DNA of 64,000 bases from NCBI RefSeq assembly GCF_017654315.1, contig NZ_CP072203.1, positions 3,782,001 through 3,846,000 on the forward strand, given 5' to 3'. Position numbers and translations under genes: made by a program. This stretch comes from Gordonia polyisoprenivorans. Lineage in GTDB: Bacteria; Actinomycetota; Actinomycetes; Mycobacteriales; Mycobacteriaceae. The notes beneath the pieces are model-generated. The model worked only from the letters and a program-made list of their open reading frames with translations. It was not told the origin of the DNA and did not search any database. The number at the start of each line of letters is the position of its first letter. Within the stretch, counting starts at the first letter, position 1. Shown here piece after piece: positions 8,742-16,374 of this stretch.

Positions 8742-9637
8742 CGCAAATCCGGGGTTCGCGCGAGAACCAGCATCCGCTCCTCGATGGTCGCCGGGACCGT
8801 GGTGACCTCGCCGGAGATGTCGGCATGCTCGAGAATGCCGCGCACCCGCGCCGGATCGGTGTCGGCCACCCGAATGGTCCGGCCGGCGAGGATGACCGGA
8901 ACGCCCTTGCCCTGCAGCGCCGCGAAGGCGCTGCGCCAGTCCGGCGTGTCGACGAGCGCAGCACGCGTGTCACCGACGACGTCGTCCTCGCTGCCCTGCG
9001 CGACCAGCCGACCCGCCGACATCAGCAGCAACCGGTCGCACTCCTGCGCCTCCTCCATATAGTGCGTGGTCACGAGCACCCCCACCCCGGAATCCGCCTG
9101 CGCGCGAATCGTGTCCCAGAGCTCCGCCCGGGACAACGCATCCACCCCCGAGGTCGGCTCGTCGAGGACGAGGACGTCGGGATGATGGGCGAGCGCGACC
9201 GCGAAGGCGACCTTGCGCTGGGTGCCGAGCGGCAGATTCCCGACGAGGGTGTCGGCGTAGCCCGCGAGATCGGCGGGGACCGTCGCATCACCGTGATAGG
9301 CATCCGCGCTGAACGTCATGTTCTCGCGCACGGTCAGATCGCGGTACAGGCCCAGATTCTGGGGCACGTAGCCGAGCCGCGCCCGCCGGCGCTGGTCTGG
9401 TGGGCCGTCGAACAGCGAGGTCTGCCCGTCGGTGGGGGCGAGCAATCCCAACAGCATCCGGATGAGGGTCGTCTTACCGGCACCGTTGGCACCGAGGAGT
9501 CCGACGACCTCACCGGAATCCACCGACATCGTGACCTCGGACACGGCGACGAAATCACCGAATCGTCGGGTCACCGAATGGCTGCCGAGTAGCGATCCGG
9601 TGGCCTCGGGCATGGTCCCCCGGTGCTCCGCGCTCAT
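8738..9637 (-). CDS. ABC transporter ATPase (second of two)
   Basis: This 299-residue nucleotide-binding protein has Walker A LGANGAGKTTL, Q-loop region PQNLGLYRDLTV, and Walker B VLVLDEPTSGVD. The H-loop is seen in VLVTTHYMEEAQ. The signature is degenerate: NLPLGTQRKVAFA replaces the usual LSGGQ, with LPLGTQ at the position. The C-terminal ~70 residues resemble the regulatory extension of ABC-2 exporters. The ATG at 9637 overlaps the stop of the preceding ATPase gene. With the next gene it resembles the two halves of E. coli YbhF, which is a fused double ATPase. It energises the single ABC-2 permease of the operon. Confidence 0.92.
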   Translation of the reverse strand: MSAEHRGTMPEATGSLLGSHSVTRRFGDFVAVSEVTMSVDSGEVVGLLGANGAGKTTLIRMLLGLLAPTDGQTSLFDGPPDQRRRARLGYVPQNLGLYRDLTVRENMTFSADAYHGDATVPADLAGYADTLVGNLPLGTQRKVAFAVALAHHPDVLVLDEPTSGVDALSRAELWDTIRAQADSGVGVLVTTHYMEEAQECDRLLLMSAGRLVAQGSEDDVVGDTRAALVDTPDWRSAFAALQGKGVPVILAGRTIRVADTDPARVRGILEHADISGEVTTVPATIEERMLVLARTPDLR

Positions 9638-10458
9638 GCCGGTGCCCCCTGACGGTTCCGCCGTGCCAGGGAGAGTGCGATCACGATGTCCTCCAGATCG
9701 GGGTCGACCCGGGAATCCGGGGTCGTCTCTTCTTCGGTCGTCCAGTATTCGTGACGCTGGTGGCCACGCCGCCACGACCAGTCTCGTCGCACCGGCGTGG
9801 CACCCTCGGTGATGATGCCGGAGAAGCCTTCTCGCACCGAATCGTAGGATCCGTCGACGAGTACGTGACCGTCGTCGAGCACGACGAGATCACCCGCACG
9901 CTCGGCCTCGTCGAGGTAGGTCGTCGACATCAGGACGGCGGTCCCCGCGGCCGCCGTCTCGGCGATCATGCCCCACAGGTCGATCCGACTCACCGGGTCG
10001 ACGCCCGTGCTCGGTTCGTCGAGGATCAACAGCGGTGGGCGGTGGATCATCGCCATCGCGGTACCCAGCTTGCGTCGCATACCGCCGGACAGATCCCGCG
10101 CCAGGCGGTCGGCCGCCACCGACAGACCGGAACGCTCGATCAATTCGTCACGGCGCGAACGGAGTTGCTCTCCGCCGAGGCCGTAGATGCCGCCGACGAA
10201 GTCGAGATTCTGCCGGACGGTCAGCGCGCCCCAACTGCCCGGACCGGCCGCGAGGAAACCCACCTGCTTCTTGGGTGGACGGTGCACCTGTCCCGAGTCG
10301 GGTTGCACCTCGCCGGCGAAGAGTCGCAGCAGGGTCGACTTCCCGGCTCCGTCACCACCCACGATGGCCACGATCTCACCCTCGTGAGCGCGCACGCTCA
10401 CCGAGTCCAGCGCGGCGGTCTTCCCGAACGTCACGGTGACGTCGTCGGCCCCGATCAT
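9634..10458 (-). CDS. ABC transporter ATPase (first of two)
   Basis: This 274-residue ATPase has Walker A VGGDGAGKSTLL, a canonical signature LSGGMRRKLG, Walker B LLILDEPSTGVDP and H-loop region MSTTYLDEAE. It is coupled by 4-base overlaps to the permease upstream and the second ATPase downstream. Two different ATPases with one permease gene suggests a heteromeric motor, as in YbhF-type exporters. The partner permease may act as a homodimer. The charged tail after residue 225 (HEYWTTEEETTPDS) has no recognised role. The substrate is unknown. Confidence 0.92.
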   Translation of the reverse strand: MIGADDVTVTFGKTAALDSVSVRAHEGEIVAIVGGDGAGKSTLLRLFAGEVQPDSGQVHRPPKKQVGFLAAGPGSWGALTVRQNLDFVGGIYGLGGEQLRSRRDELIERSGLSVAADRLARDLSGGMRRKLGTAMAMIHRPPLLILDEPSTGVDPVSRIDLWGMIAETAAAGTAVLMSTTYLDEAERAGDLVVLDDGHVLVDGSYDSVREGFSGIITEGATPVRRDWSWRRGHQRHEYWTTEEETTPDSRVDPDLEDIVIALSLARRNRQGAPA

Positions 10459-11510
10459 GACGCGGCCTTCTCCTTGGCTGCGTGTCGATGACCGGTACCC
10501 GGCGCGAGATCACGCCGGAACCGCATGGTCGCGGCGGTGAACACGACGACCGCCATCACCGCGAGCACCAGCAACGGGAGCCAGAGCGTCGAGATGGGCG
10601 CCCCGCGCAGCATCACCGCCTGCGAGATCATCGTGAAGTAGGTCAAGGGCAGCAGATACCCGATCCAGCGCACCCCGGCGGCCATCGCGTCGAGCGGGAA
10701 GATCATGCCGGACAACAGGATCTGTGGAAGAAGGAAGAAGAAGGCGGTTTGGATGGCCTGCCCGGTGGTCTGGGAGATGGTGGAGATGAACACCCCCAGA
10801 CCCAGCACCACGAACAAGAACAACGCCGCGGCGATCGCGAAGGTGAGCACGTTGCCGTTGAACGGCACGTCGAACAGGAGCATGCCGAGCACCGTCACGA
10901 TGATCATGTCCACGGCCGCGACCAGGAAGTAGGGGACGATCTTGCCGAGGATGACCTGGGCAGGCGAGATCGGCATCACCGCAAGCTGTTCGAGCGTCCC
11001 GGTCTCGCGTTCCCGCACCAATCCGATACTGGTGATGATCGTGCCGATGAAGGTCAGGATGAGACCGATGATCGCGGGCACCATCACCCACGACGTCTTG
11101 AGCGAGGGATTGAAGAGCACCTCGATGTGCACCTTGGCACCGAACTTGTTGAGGGCACCGACCGCCGATTGCGCGGCGAACAGATTGGACCCGTCGACAA
11201 GCGCCTCGATGGGCGCGGTCGGCGAGTCACTGGTCACCATTGCGACGTCGACCTTGTTGTCGCGCAGCATGTCCCGGGCATCGGCAGCAGTGGCCCCGGC
11301 CGCTTTGTCGGTCACCTCGAAGTACGACGGCAGGCCGGCGGCGACGGTGTTCGCCTGCGGTCCGACCACCGCCGTCTGGACGGAGGAGACGTAGAAGTTG
11401 GCGGCGTATCCGAAGATCACCAGCAACAGCAACGGCATCGCAACCAGTAGGCCGAGCGTGCGCTTGTCGCGCACCAGTTCGCGGAATTCCTTGATGATCA
11501 TCGCTCGCAT
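10455..11510 (-). CDS. ABC-2 family transporter permease
   Basis: This 351-residue membrane protein of the YbhR/YbhS type begins with a cytoplasmic basic segment (MIIKEFRELVRDKRT) and one membrane helix (LGLLVAMPLLLLVIFGYAA). An extracellular domain of about 130 residues follows, then five more helices from WVMVPAIIGLILTFIGTI onward. The motif VRERETGTLEQLAVMPISP between helices 2 and 3 is characteristic of ABC-2 permeases. ATG at 11510 is used here, but ATG at 11501 (MIIKEF) is equally plausible and has better ribosome-site spacing. It is the first gene of the exporter operon, behind a palindromic operator candidate. Export of drugs or lipophilic compounds is likely but unproven. Confidence 0.9.
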   Translation of the reverse strand: MRAMIIKEFRELVRDKRTLGLLVAMPLLLLVIFGYAANFYVSSVQTAVVGPQANTVAAGLPSYFEVTDKAAGATAADARDMLRDNKVDVAMVTSDSPTAPIEALVDGSNLFAAQSAVGALNKFGAKVHIEVLFNPSLKTSWVMVPAIIGLILTFIGTIITSIGLVRERETGTLEQLAVMPISPAQVILGKIVPYFLVAAVDMIIVTVLGMLLFDVPFNGNVLTFAIAAALFLFVVLGLGVFISTISQTTGQAIQTAFFFLLPQILLSGMIFPLDAMAAGVRWIGYLLPLTYFTMISQAVMLRGAPISTLWLPLLVLAVMAVVVFTAATMRFRRDLAPGTGHRHAAKEKAAS

Positions 11511-11543
11511 ACCTGCGACGGTAGGTCCGCGCAGGTCAAAAAG

Positions 11544-11557
11544 TCAACAGTTGTTGA
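11544..11557. promoter_or_regulatory. Palindromic operator candidate upstream of the ABC exporter operon
   Basis: tcaacagttgttga has perfect 6-base arms (tcaaca/tgttga) around a two-base centre. It sits in an unusually AT-rich stretch 34 bases before the permease start, where -35/-10 elements would be expected. It is a plausible TetR-family binding site for the regulator encoded at the end of the operon. Confidence 0.5.
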
Positions 11558-11590
11558 ATTAATTGTCCGAATCGTGCCGCCGGACGTCGG

Positions 11591-12160
11591 TCATGTGGCT
11601 GCTCCGACACCGTCGGCCACAGCCGGCCCGACGACTTCGTAACGGGCGCACACGAATGCCTCGTTGCGACCGTGCTCGATCAACCGGAGATCGGCGGGGC
11701 GGGTGAACAGTGGACGCCCACTACCGAGCATGACCGGGGCGATGTTGACGATGACCTCGTCGAGCATGGCGGCTTCGGCGAACTGCGCCGCCAGATCCCC
11801 TCCCCCGACGACCCAGATGTCTTTTCCGCCGGCCGCGTCGAGGAGGGTCTCCCGGAGATCGGCGGGCGCGCCGGAGACGAAGCGGATCGACGGTGCCACG
11901 GCATCGAGGTCACGGTGGGTGAACACGAATGTCGGTGTCGTATACGGCCACGGTTTGCCGTCGCCGACCTCGTGATCGACCACCCACCGGTAGGTCGTGG
12001 CCCCCATGACCACCACTCCGATGTCGCCGATGAAGTCGGTGTAATTCATCGGACCGTTCTCGTCGATGGGTTGACGCAGCAGCCATCCGAGGTCGTCGCG
12101 GTCGTCGGCGAGGAACCCGTCGAGGGTCGTTGCGGTGTAGTAGCGGAATCGAGCGGTCAT
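11591..12160 (-). CDS. Dihydrofolate-reductase-family protein (RibD C-terminal fold)
   Basis: This 189-residue protein belongs to the DHFR/RibD_C superfamily of NADPH-dependent reductases. It begins with RFRYYTATTLDGFLAD, the usual first strand of the YwjB/YyaP-like branch. A cofactor-binding GGGDLAAQF is near residue 120, followed by the IAPVMLGSGRPLF segment. It lacks the residues expected of a true folate-pathway DHFR, so its substrate is unknown. Its start overlaps the stop of the AraC-DinB gene by 4 bases (ATGA), implying a co-expressed pair. Confidence 0.85.
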   Translation of the reverse strand: MTARFRYYTATTLDGFLADDRDDLGWLLRQPIDENGPMNYTDFIGDIGVVVMGATTYRWVVDHEVGDGKPWPYTTPTFVFTHRDLDAVAPSIRFVSGAPADLRETLLDAAGGKDIWVVGGGDLAAQFAEAAMLDEVIVNIAPVMLGSGRPLFTRPADLRLIEHGRNEAFVCARYEVVGPAVADGVGAAT

Positions 12161-13116
12161 GAGAATTCTCCGATTCGGTTGCGGTGCCAGATGATCGGGT
12201 CGGGGTCCCGGCGGTCGGCCGGGAGCTCGATGCCGGCGTCGCGCATCATCATTCGCGCGAGGACTCGCCGGTGGGCGGCAAAGGTCACCACATGGGCGAC
12301 GATCTCGGACAGCAGAAACGACTCCGGCGGTTCACAAATGGCGTCGATGACGCGGTCTGCCCAGGCATGCCGGCGATCGATCTCCCGAACCAGCGCGAGC
12401 CAACGACCCGAGACCTCCTGGTGTAATGCGATCAAGGCGTCGAGGCCGGTCGGGATGTCGGCCGGCGCATCTGCGCCCTCGATCGCGGCGAGCCACGGCA
12501 CCTTGTCGGCGACCAGGTGTGCCAGCACGTGGGCGATCGAGTCGTCGGGCCCCTGCCAGTCGGTGATCCGGTGCTCCGGCAACCTGATTCGCTCGTATTC
12601 GGCGGCTTCGAGTCCGGTGGCGGCATCGAGCAGCACGGCAACGTCGTCGAGGTCGTGTCGGACCATCAACGCCACCGGATTGCCCGCGGTCTCGCCGTGT
12701 CCTCCGGAGGTGCCCGTGCCGTCGGAGTCCTCGACATAGAGACCGGTGGGCGAATGGAAGTGGATTCCGTTGGGTGCGGGGAGCCAGTGTCCGCGGGAGG
12801 ACTCGGTGCCGGTGGAACCCGGTGGGTGGCCGAAGGCACGGGAGTACGCCCGGCTGAATCCCTCGACGGAGTCGTAGCCGGAATCGAAGGCCACCTCGGT
12901 GACCGAACTCCCCTGGCGCAGATACCAGCACGCCCGTTCGAGCATCACCCGTCGACGCATCGCCACCGGCGATTCGCCCGAGAATCGGCTCACCTGCCTG
13001 CTGAAGTGGAATTGGGAGCTGTGCGCACTCGCCGCCATTCCCGACAGCGAGACGTTGTCGTCGGCGAGGACTGCGTCGAGCAACTCGCGCACGCGGTCAC
13101 GACCGGAGTCGGTCAC
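12157..13116 (-). CDS. AraC-type regulator fused to a DinB-like domain
   Basis: This 319-residue protein has two parts. Residues 1-105 are an AraC DNA-binding domain with two helix-turn-helix units (SLSGMAASAHSSQFHFSRQVSRF and VTEVAFDSGYDSVEGFSRAYSRAFG). Residues about 145-310 form a DinB/YfiT-like four-helix bundle (LDDVAVLLDAATGLEAAEYE ... IAHVLAHLVADKVPW ... EIVAHVVTFAAHRR) whose spaced His residues may bind a metal. A sensor domain placed after the DNA-binding domain is unusual for AraC proteins. The GTG at 13116 has no ribosome-binding site but overlaps the stop of a tiny upstream ORF. It is coupled to the DHFR-like gene. Ligand and targets are unknown. Confidence 0.85.
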   Translation of the reverse strand: MTDSGRDRVRELLDAVLADDNVSLSGMAASAHSSQFHFSRQVSRFSGESPVAMRRRVMLERACWYLRQGSSVTEVAFDSGYDSVEGFSRAYSRAFGHPPGSTGTESSRGHWLPAPNGIHFHSPTGLYVEDSDGTGTSGGHGETAGNPVALMVRHDLDDVAVLLDAATGLEAAEYERIRLPEHRITDWQGPDDSIAHVLAHLVADKVPWLAAIEGADAPADIPTGLDALIALHQEVSGRWLALVREIDRRHAWADRVIDAICEPPESFLLSEIVAHVVTFAAHRRVLARMMMRDAGIELPADRRDPDPIIWHRNRIGEFS

Positions 13117-13142
13117 GACCGGAGAACCGCGGTCGTCGTCAT
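13113..13142 (-). CDS. Possible leaderless 9-codon upstream ORF coupled to the AraC-type gene
   Basis: ATG at 13142 opens MTTTAVLRS and stops in TGA, which overlaps the GTG of the AraC-type gene (GTGA). A -10-like GATACT at 13155-13150 lies 7 bases before the ATG, so the transcript could begin at the ATG. The AraC-type start lacks a ribosome-binding site, so translation could depend on this mini-ORF. This is hypothetical. Confidence 0.35.
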   Translation of the reverse strand: MTTTAVLRS

Positions 13143-13214
13143 GGTGTCCAGTATCGGCCGCCGACGCCCTGCGCCGCTTGACCGTTCTTGCGGTCCTCTC
13201 CCGAGGAGCGCTCG

Positions 13215-13247
13215 CTCGACTGCCGTACCGACCGCACTCGACTGCCG
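13215..13247. promoter_or_regulatory. Direct repeat 22 bp apart between the AraC-type and crotonase genes
   Basis: ctcgactgccg occurs at 13215-13225 and again at 13237-13247. The 22-bp centre-to-centre spacing (two helix turns) is typical of direct-repeat sites bound by AraC-family proteins. It lies in the divergent region between the regulator and the crotonase gene. Confidence 0.4.
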
Positions 13248-13298
13248 CGACGGTGCCCGGTGGACACCTGCGGGTGAGTCGCGAGATCGGCTCCTCGG

Positions 13299-13304
13299 TA
13301 GCCT
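13299..13304 (+). promoter_or_regulatory. -10 element implying a leaderless crotonase mRNA
   Basis: TAGCCT fits TANNNT and ends 7 bases before the ATG at 13312, with no ribosome-binding site between, as in leaderless actinobacterial transcripts. Confidence 0.45.
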
Positions 13305-13311
13305 CCTAGAC

Positions 13312-14139
13312 ATGAGTGACACACAGTGGAAGGCCTTCGAGGTCGCGGTCGCCGACGACATCGCCGAGGTGAGCCTGATCGGCCCCGGCAAGGGCAATGC
13401 GATGGGCCCGGATTTCTGGGCGGAGCTGCCGGTGCTCGTCGCCGAACTCGACGCCGACGATGCGGTGCGCGCGATCGTGCTCCGCGGTTCGGGTGCCCAT
13501 TTCTCCTACGGCCTCGACCTCGCGGCAATGGCCGGCGATCTCGGTGCGGTGCTCGCCGACAGGGCGAAAGCCAAGGCACGCACCGAGTTCCACGACACGA
13601 TCCGTCGCATGCAGGCATCGATCACCGCCGTCGCGGACTGCCGCACACCGGTGATCGCGGCGATCTCGGGCTGGTGCATCGGTGGCGGCGTGGATCTCAT
13701 CACGGCTGCCGACGTGCGCTACGCCAGTGCCGACGCGAAGTTCAGTGTGCGCGAGGTGCGCGTGGCGATGGTCGCCGACGTCGGCACCCTGGCCCGCCTG
13801 CCCGGGATCATCGGCGAGGGCCACCTGCGCGAGCTCGCGTTGACCGGCAAGGACATCGACGCCGCCCGCGCGGAGAAGATCGGGCTCGTCAACGACGTGT
13901 TCGCCACCCCGGAGGAGGCACTCGAGGCCGCTCGCGCGACCGCTCGCGAGATCGCCGACAACCCGCCACTGGTGGTTCAGGGCGTCAAGGCCGTGCTCGA
14001 TCACAGCCGTTCGGCGGCCCAGGCCGACAGTCTGCGTTATGTGGCGGCCTGGAACGCGGCGTTCCTGCCGAGCAACGACCTCACCGAGGCGGTGACGGCC
14101 GTCTTCGAGAAGCGCAAGCCCAGGTTCTCCGGCTCCTGA
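13312..14139 (+). CDS. Crotonase-family protein, probable delta3,5-delta2,4-dienoyl-CoA isomerase
   Basis: This 275-residue enzyme has the crotonase fold with the oxyanion-hole segment AISGWCIGGGVDLITAADVRY. The stretch FSVREVRVAMVADVGTLARLP closely resembles ECH1, the delta3,5-delta2,4-dienoyl-CoA isomerase. The Glu of REV and the Asp of VADVG, 8 residues apart, match the ECH1 catalytic pair. The role would be rearranging dienoyl-CoA intermediates during beta-oxidation of unsaturated fatty acids. A longer frame upstream is rejected because family homology begins at MSDTQWKAFEV. The gene stands alone, divergent from the AraC-type gene, with a likely leaderless start. A generic enoyl-CoA hydratase label is the fallback. 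Confidence 0.85.
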   Translation: MSDTQWKAFEVAVADDIAEVSLIGPGKGNAMGPDFWAELPVLVAELDADDAVRAIVLRGSGAHFSYGLDLAAMAGDLGAVLADRAKAKARTEFHDTIRRMQASITAVADCRTPVIAAISGWCIGGGVDLITAADVRYASADAKFSVREVRVAMVADVGTLARLPGIIGEGHLRELALTGKDIDAARAEKIGLVNDVFATPEEALEAARATAREIADNPPLVVQGVKAVLDHSRSAAQADSLRYVAAWNAAFLPSNDLTEAVTAVFEKRKPRFSGS

Positions 14140-14146
14140 GAACCTG
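14121..14146. terminator. Terminator hairpin overlapping the crotonase stop codon
   Basis: A perfect 9-bp stem (caggttctc / gagaacctg) with an 8-base loop spans the TGA at 14137-14139 and lies between two convergent genes. Confidence 0.6.
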
Positions 14147-14169
14147 CCGCTCACCGCCGGAGACGCCCG

Positions 14170-14643
14170 TCAGTCGGTCGGTGTGAGTTCGAAGACCGGG
14201 ATCAGTCGGTCGGTGCGCTTCTCGTAGAGGTCGAAGTTGGGCCACACCGACCGCAACTCCTGCCATGCGGCGGCTCGGTGGTCGTCGTGGAGTTCGGCGA
14301 CGCGCACCGCCCGGCGCCGGCCACGGTCGATGATCTCGGCGGAGTCGGTGGCGCGCAGGTTGTAGACCCACTGCGGGGTCTTCTCGCCGCCGAAATACGA
14401 TCCGGCGATCAACCAGCGCCCGCCGGAACGCGGGACCGCAAGCAATCGCGTCTGTCGCTCCACACCACTACGCCTGCCCGCCACCACCACAGTCGTGTTC
14501 GGCAATCCGGCGATGTCGAGCAGTCCGTACCGCTCGCCGGTCACCGTACGTATCACGTTGTCACACTTGACAATCTGCGGAAGATAGCGCGGCATCCAGG
14601 GAATCGAGCCGATGCGCACGGCCAGCGGGGTGAGTAAGCCCAT
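14170..14643 (-). CDS. Deazaflavin (F420)-dependent nitroreductase-family protein (Ddn-like)
   Basis: This 157-residue protein belongs to the actinobacterial Ddn/FDOR split-beta-barrel family, many of whose members use F420. Diagnostic stretches are LPNTTVVVAGRRSGVERQ, the cofactor-binding RLLAVPRSGGRWLIAGSYFGG and the PQWVYNLRA motif. The start is the ATG at 14643 (MGLLTPLAVRIG); upstream codons lie outside the family. Members reduce quinones, activated alkenes or nitroimidazoles, but the substrate here cannot be read. It is a single gene convergent with the crotonase gene. Confidence 0.82.
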   Translation of the reverse strand: MGLLTPLAVRIGSIPWMPRYLPQIVKCDNVIRTVTGERYGLLDIAGLPNTTVVVAGRRSGVERQTRLLAVPRSGGRWLIAGSYFGGEKTPQWVYNLRATDSAEIIDRGRRRAVRVAELHDDHRAAAWQELRSVWPNFDLYEKRTDRLIPVFELTPTD

Positions 14644-14776
14644 GCGCCCAGTCTGACATGGGCCCGGCGCACGAGACCGGCATGGTTGCGCAGCGGGCCC
14701 CGATACGTCAAGGACAGAACTCACAGGTGTGGATGCACTTGCGCACCACAGGTCCACGTCGGCGCAGGATCTGCCC

Positions 14777-15319
14777 ATGACATCCGATCACCGCATTCCC
14801 ACCTCGACCCAGCACGTCCCCGGGGCCGCCGACCCCGTACCCGACAGCACCATTCCCGACAGGGCCGTTCCCGACACCGATCCGATCCCGCCGACCGAGA
14901 TCGCCCAGCTGCCCTTCTACGACGCCGCCGAACTCCGCGAACGGTGGCGCGCCCTGTTGGGGCCGCTCGGATTCGACGAGTCGACCCTGTGGCTGGTCTT
15001 CGTCGAACGCGGCACGCAGATGATTCCCGTGATCAACCAGCTACCGCTGCCGCACACCCCCAATCGCCATCTCCTCGACACGATGATGGGGCACCTCGGC
15101 CAGGTGATCGCCGCCAGCGGCGGATTGTCCCTGGCCGCTCTGCTGGCGCGTCCGGGGGCGGACGGGGTGACGGCCCGAGACCGCGGGTGGGCATCGATGA
15201 TCACCGAATGTGCTGCGCGCCATCGAGTCCCACTGCAGCCGGTGTTCCGCGCCAACGACATCGCCGTGGTCGCGTTGCCCGGAGACGCCGAGTCGGGTGC
15301 GCTCGACGCGGCGTCGTGA
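14777..15319 (+). CDS. Conserved hypothetical actinobacterial protein
   Basis: This 180-residue protein is not one I recognise. The first ~45 residues are low complexity, rich in Pro, Asp and Ser (two imperfect repeats around PDSTIPDRAVPDTD), and probably disordered. The rest is a compact alpha/beta domain with YDAAELRERWRALLGPLGF, LWLVFVERGTQMIPVINQLP and RHRVPLQPVFRANDIAVVALPG. No membrane segment, metal site or catalytic motif is visible. ATG at 14777 follows AGGAT; an in-frame start at 14729 is possible but would put the frame close to the promoter of the divergent Ddn-like gene. It converges with the membrane protein downstream of htpG. Function is unknown. Confidence 0.6.
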   Translation: MTSDHRIPTSTQHVPGAADPVPDSTIPDRAVPDTDPIPPTEIAQLPFYDAAELRERWRALLGPLGFDESTLWLVFVERGTQMIPVINQLPLPHTPNRHLLDTMMGHLGQVIAASGGLSLAALLARPGADGVTARDRGWASMITECAARHRVPLQPVFRANDIAVVALPGDAESGALDAAS

Positions 15320-15348
15320 CCTCGACCGTGTGTCGGCGGGACGGCGCC

Positions 15349-16374
15349 TCAGCCGGCAGGTGAATACGTCGGGACGGGTTGTGCGTCGAGGTCGACCGCA
15401 CCGTTCATCGGTTGATCCACCTCCACGGTCGTCCCCCCGCCGTAGGTCGCGGTGTAGTGCGCCTGCCAGGTGACCCCGCCGAACACCGATACCGAGGTGG
15501 GGGTTGCCGGATCGAGTTCCCGGACCAGGTCGTGCAGACCCGTCGGCGCGCGCCAGCGAACCGAGGACACCTCTGCCGAACGGTACAGGCGTTGTGTGCA
15601 TCCCGGCCGATCCGTCGAGGCGTCGGCCTGCGTCGAACTCGCGCACCGATCCAGGTAGGTGTGCAGCGCCGAGTCCACCGCAGCGTTGCCGGCGTCGCCG
15701 AGGGTGACACCGGGATCGCCCCTCGTCGGCGCCGCAGCACCACCGGTGACATCGGTCGAGTCGGTGACGGCGAGGTAGCGATTGCTGCTCGTCCAGACCA
15801 GGCGACCCGGAAAGACATACGCGGTACCGATCCCGGCCACCGGCCGACCCTGCAGCGACAGACCGGGAATCGTCGACGACGCCAGGTCCACCGCGGCGAG
15901 ACCGTCGTCGACCAGCCATCGCCGGCCGTCGCGCACCGTGCGATACGTCGTGCGGACCGGATGGCCACCGATCCGGAACTCGGCACCGACATCGACGGAC
16001 CCGGCGGGGGTCCGGGAACCGGTCGGCGCGACCGGAGTCGTTGAGCCGCCGCTGCTTTCACGAGAACCGAGCTCGTGTACGGAGACGTCGGTGATCGCGG
16101 CGGCGGCGCGCGCCCGCGCCAATGCGTCGGACGTCAGGAATTCGCGCGACGGGGGCTCGGTCATCAGCGCGAGCGCGGCGGCACCGTCGGCGTCGGCGAC
16201 CGCGCGCAGAAAGGCGGAGACCGTCTCGGCCGGGGTGGACGGCGAGGAATCCTCACGCCCATAGGTGAACACCAGCGTCGTCGCCACGGCAACGACGATC
16301 ACCACCAGCGTGGCGGCGCCGGCGAGCCATGCTCGTCCCGGCCGGCGACGCCACGTGGCGGTGGGTTCACTCAC
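15349..16374 (-). CDS. Membrane-anchored hypothetical protein coupled to htpG
   Basis: This 341-residue protein has a basic N-terminus (ATWRRRPGR) and one membrane helix (AWLAGAATLVVIVVAVATTLVF), followed by an extracytoplasmic portion. The part just outside the membrane, AETVSAFLRAVADADGAAALALM, resembles the start of NTF2-like or DUF4878-type lipoprotein domains. A Ser/Thr/Gly/Pro-rich linker follows near residues 105-125. Two Cys pairs may form disulphides outside the cell. The GTG at 16374 overlaps the htpG stop (GTGA), so the two are translationally coupled. No link between the exported protein and the cytoplasmic chaperone is known to me. Confidence 0.65.
   Translation of the reverse strand: MSEPTATWRRRPGRAWLAGAATLVVIVVAVATTLVFTYGREDSSPSTPAETVSAFLRAVADADGAAALALMTEPPSREFLTSDALARARAAAAITDVSVHELGSRESSGGSTTPVAPTGSRTPAGSVDVGAEFRIGGHPVRTTYRTVRDGRRWLVDDGLAAVDLASSTIPGLSLQGRPVAGIGTAYVFPGRLVWTSSNRYLAVTDSTDVTGGAAAPTRGDPGVTLGDAGNAAVDSALHTYLDRCASSTQADASTDRPGCTQRLYRSAEVSSVRWRAPTGLHDLVRELDPATPTSVSVFGGVTWQAHYTATYGGGTTVEVDQPMNGAVDLDAQPVPTYSPAG

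Noticed and set aside
8148..11510. Antibiotic biosynthesis island
   Set aside because: Only an exporter operon and its regulator; no biosynthetic genes or compositional break.
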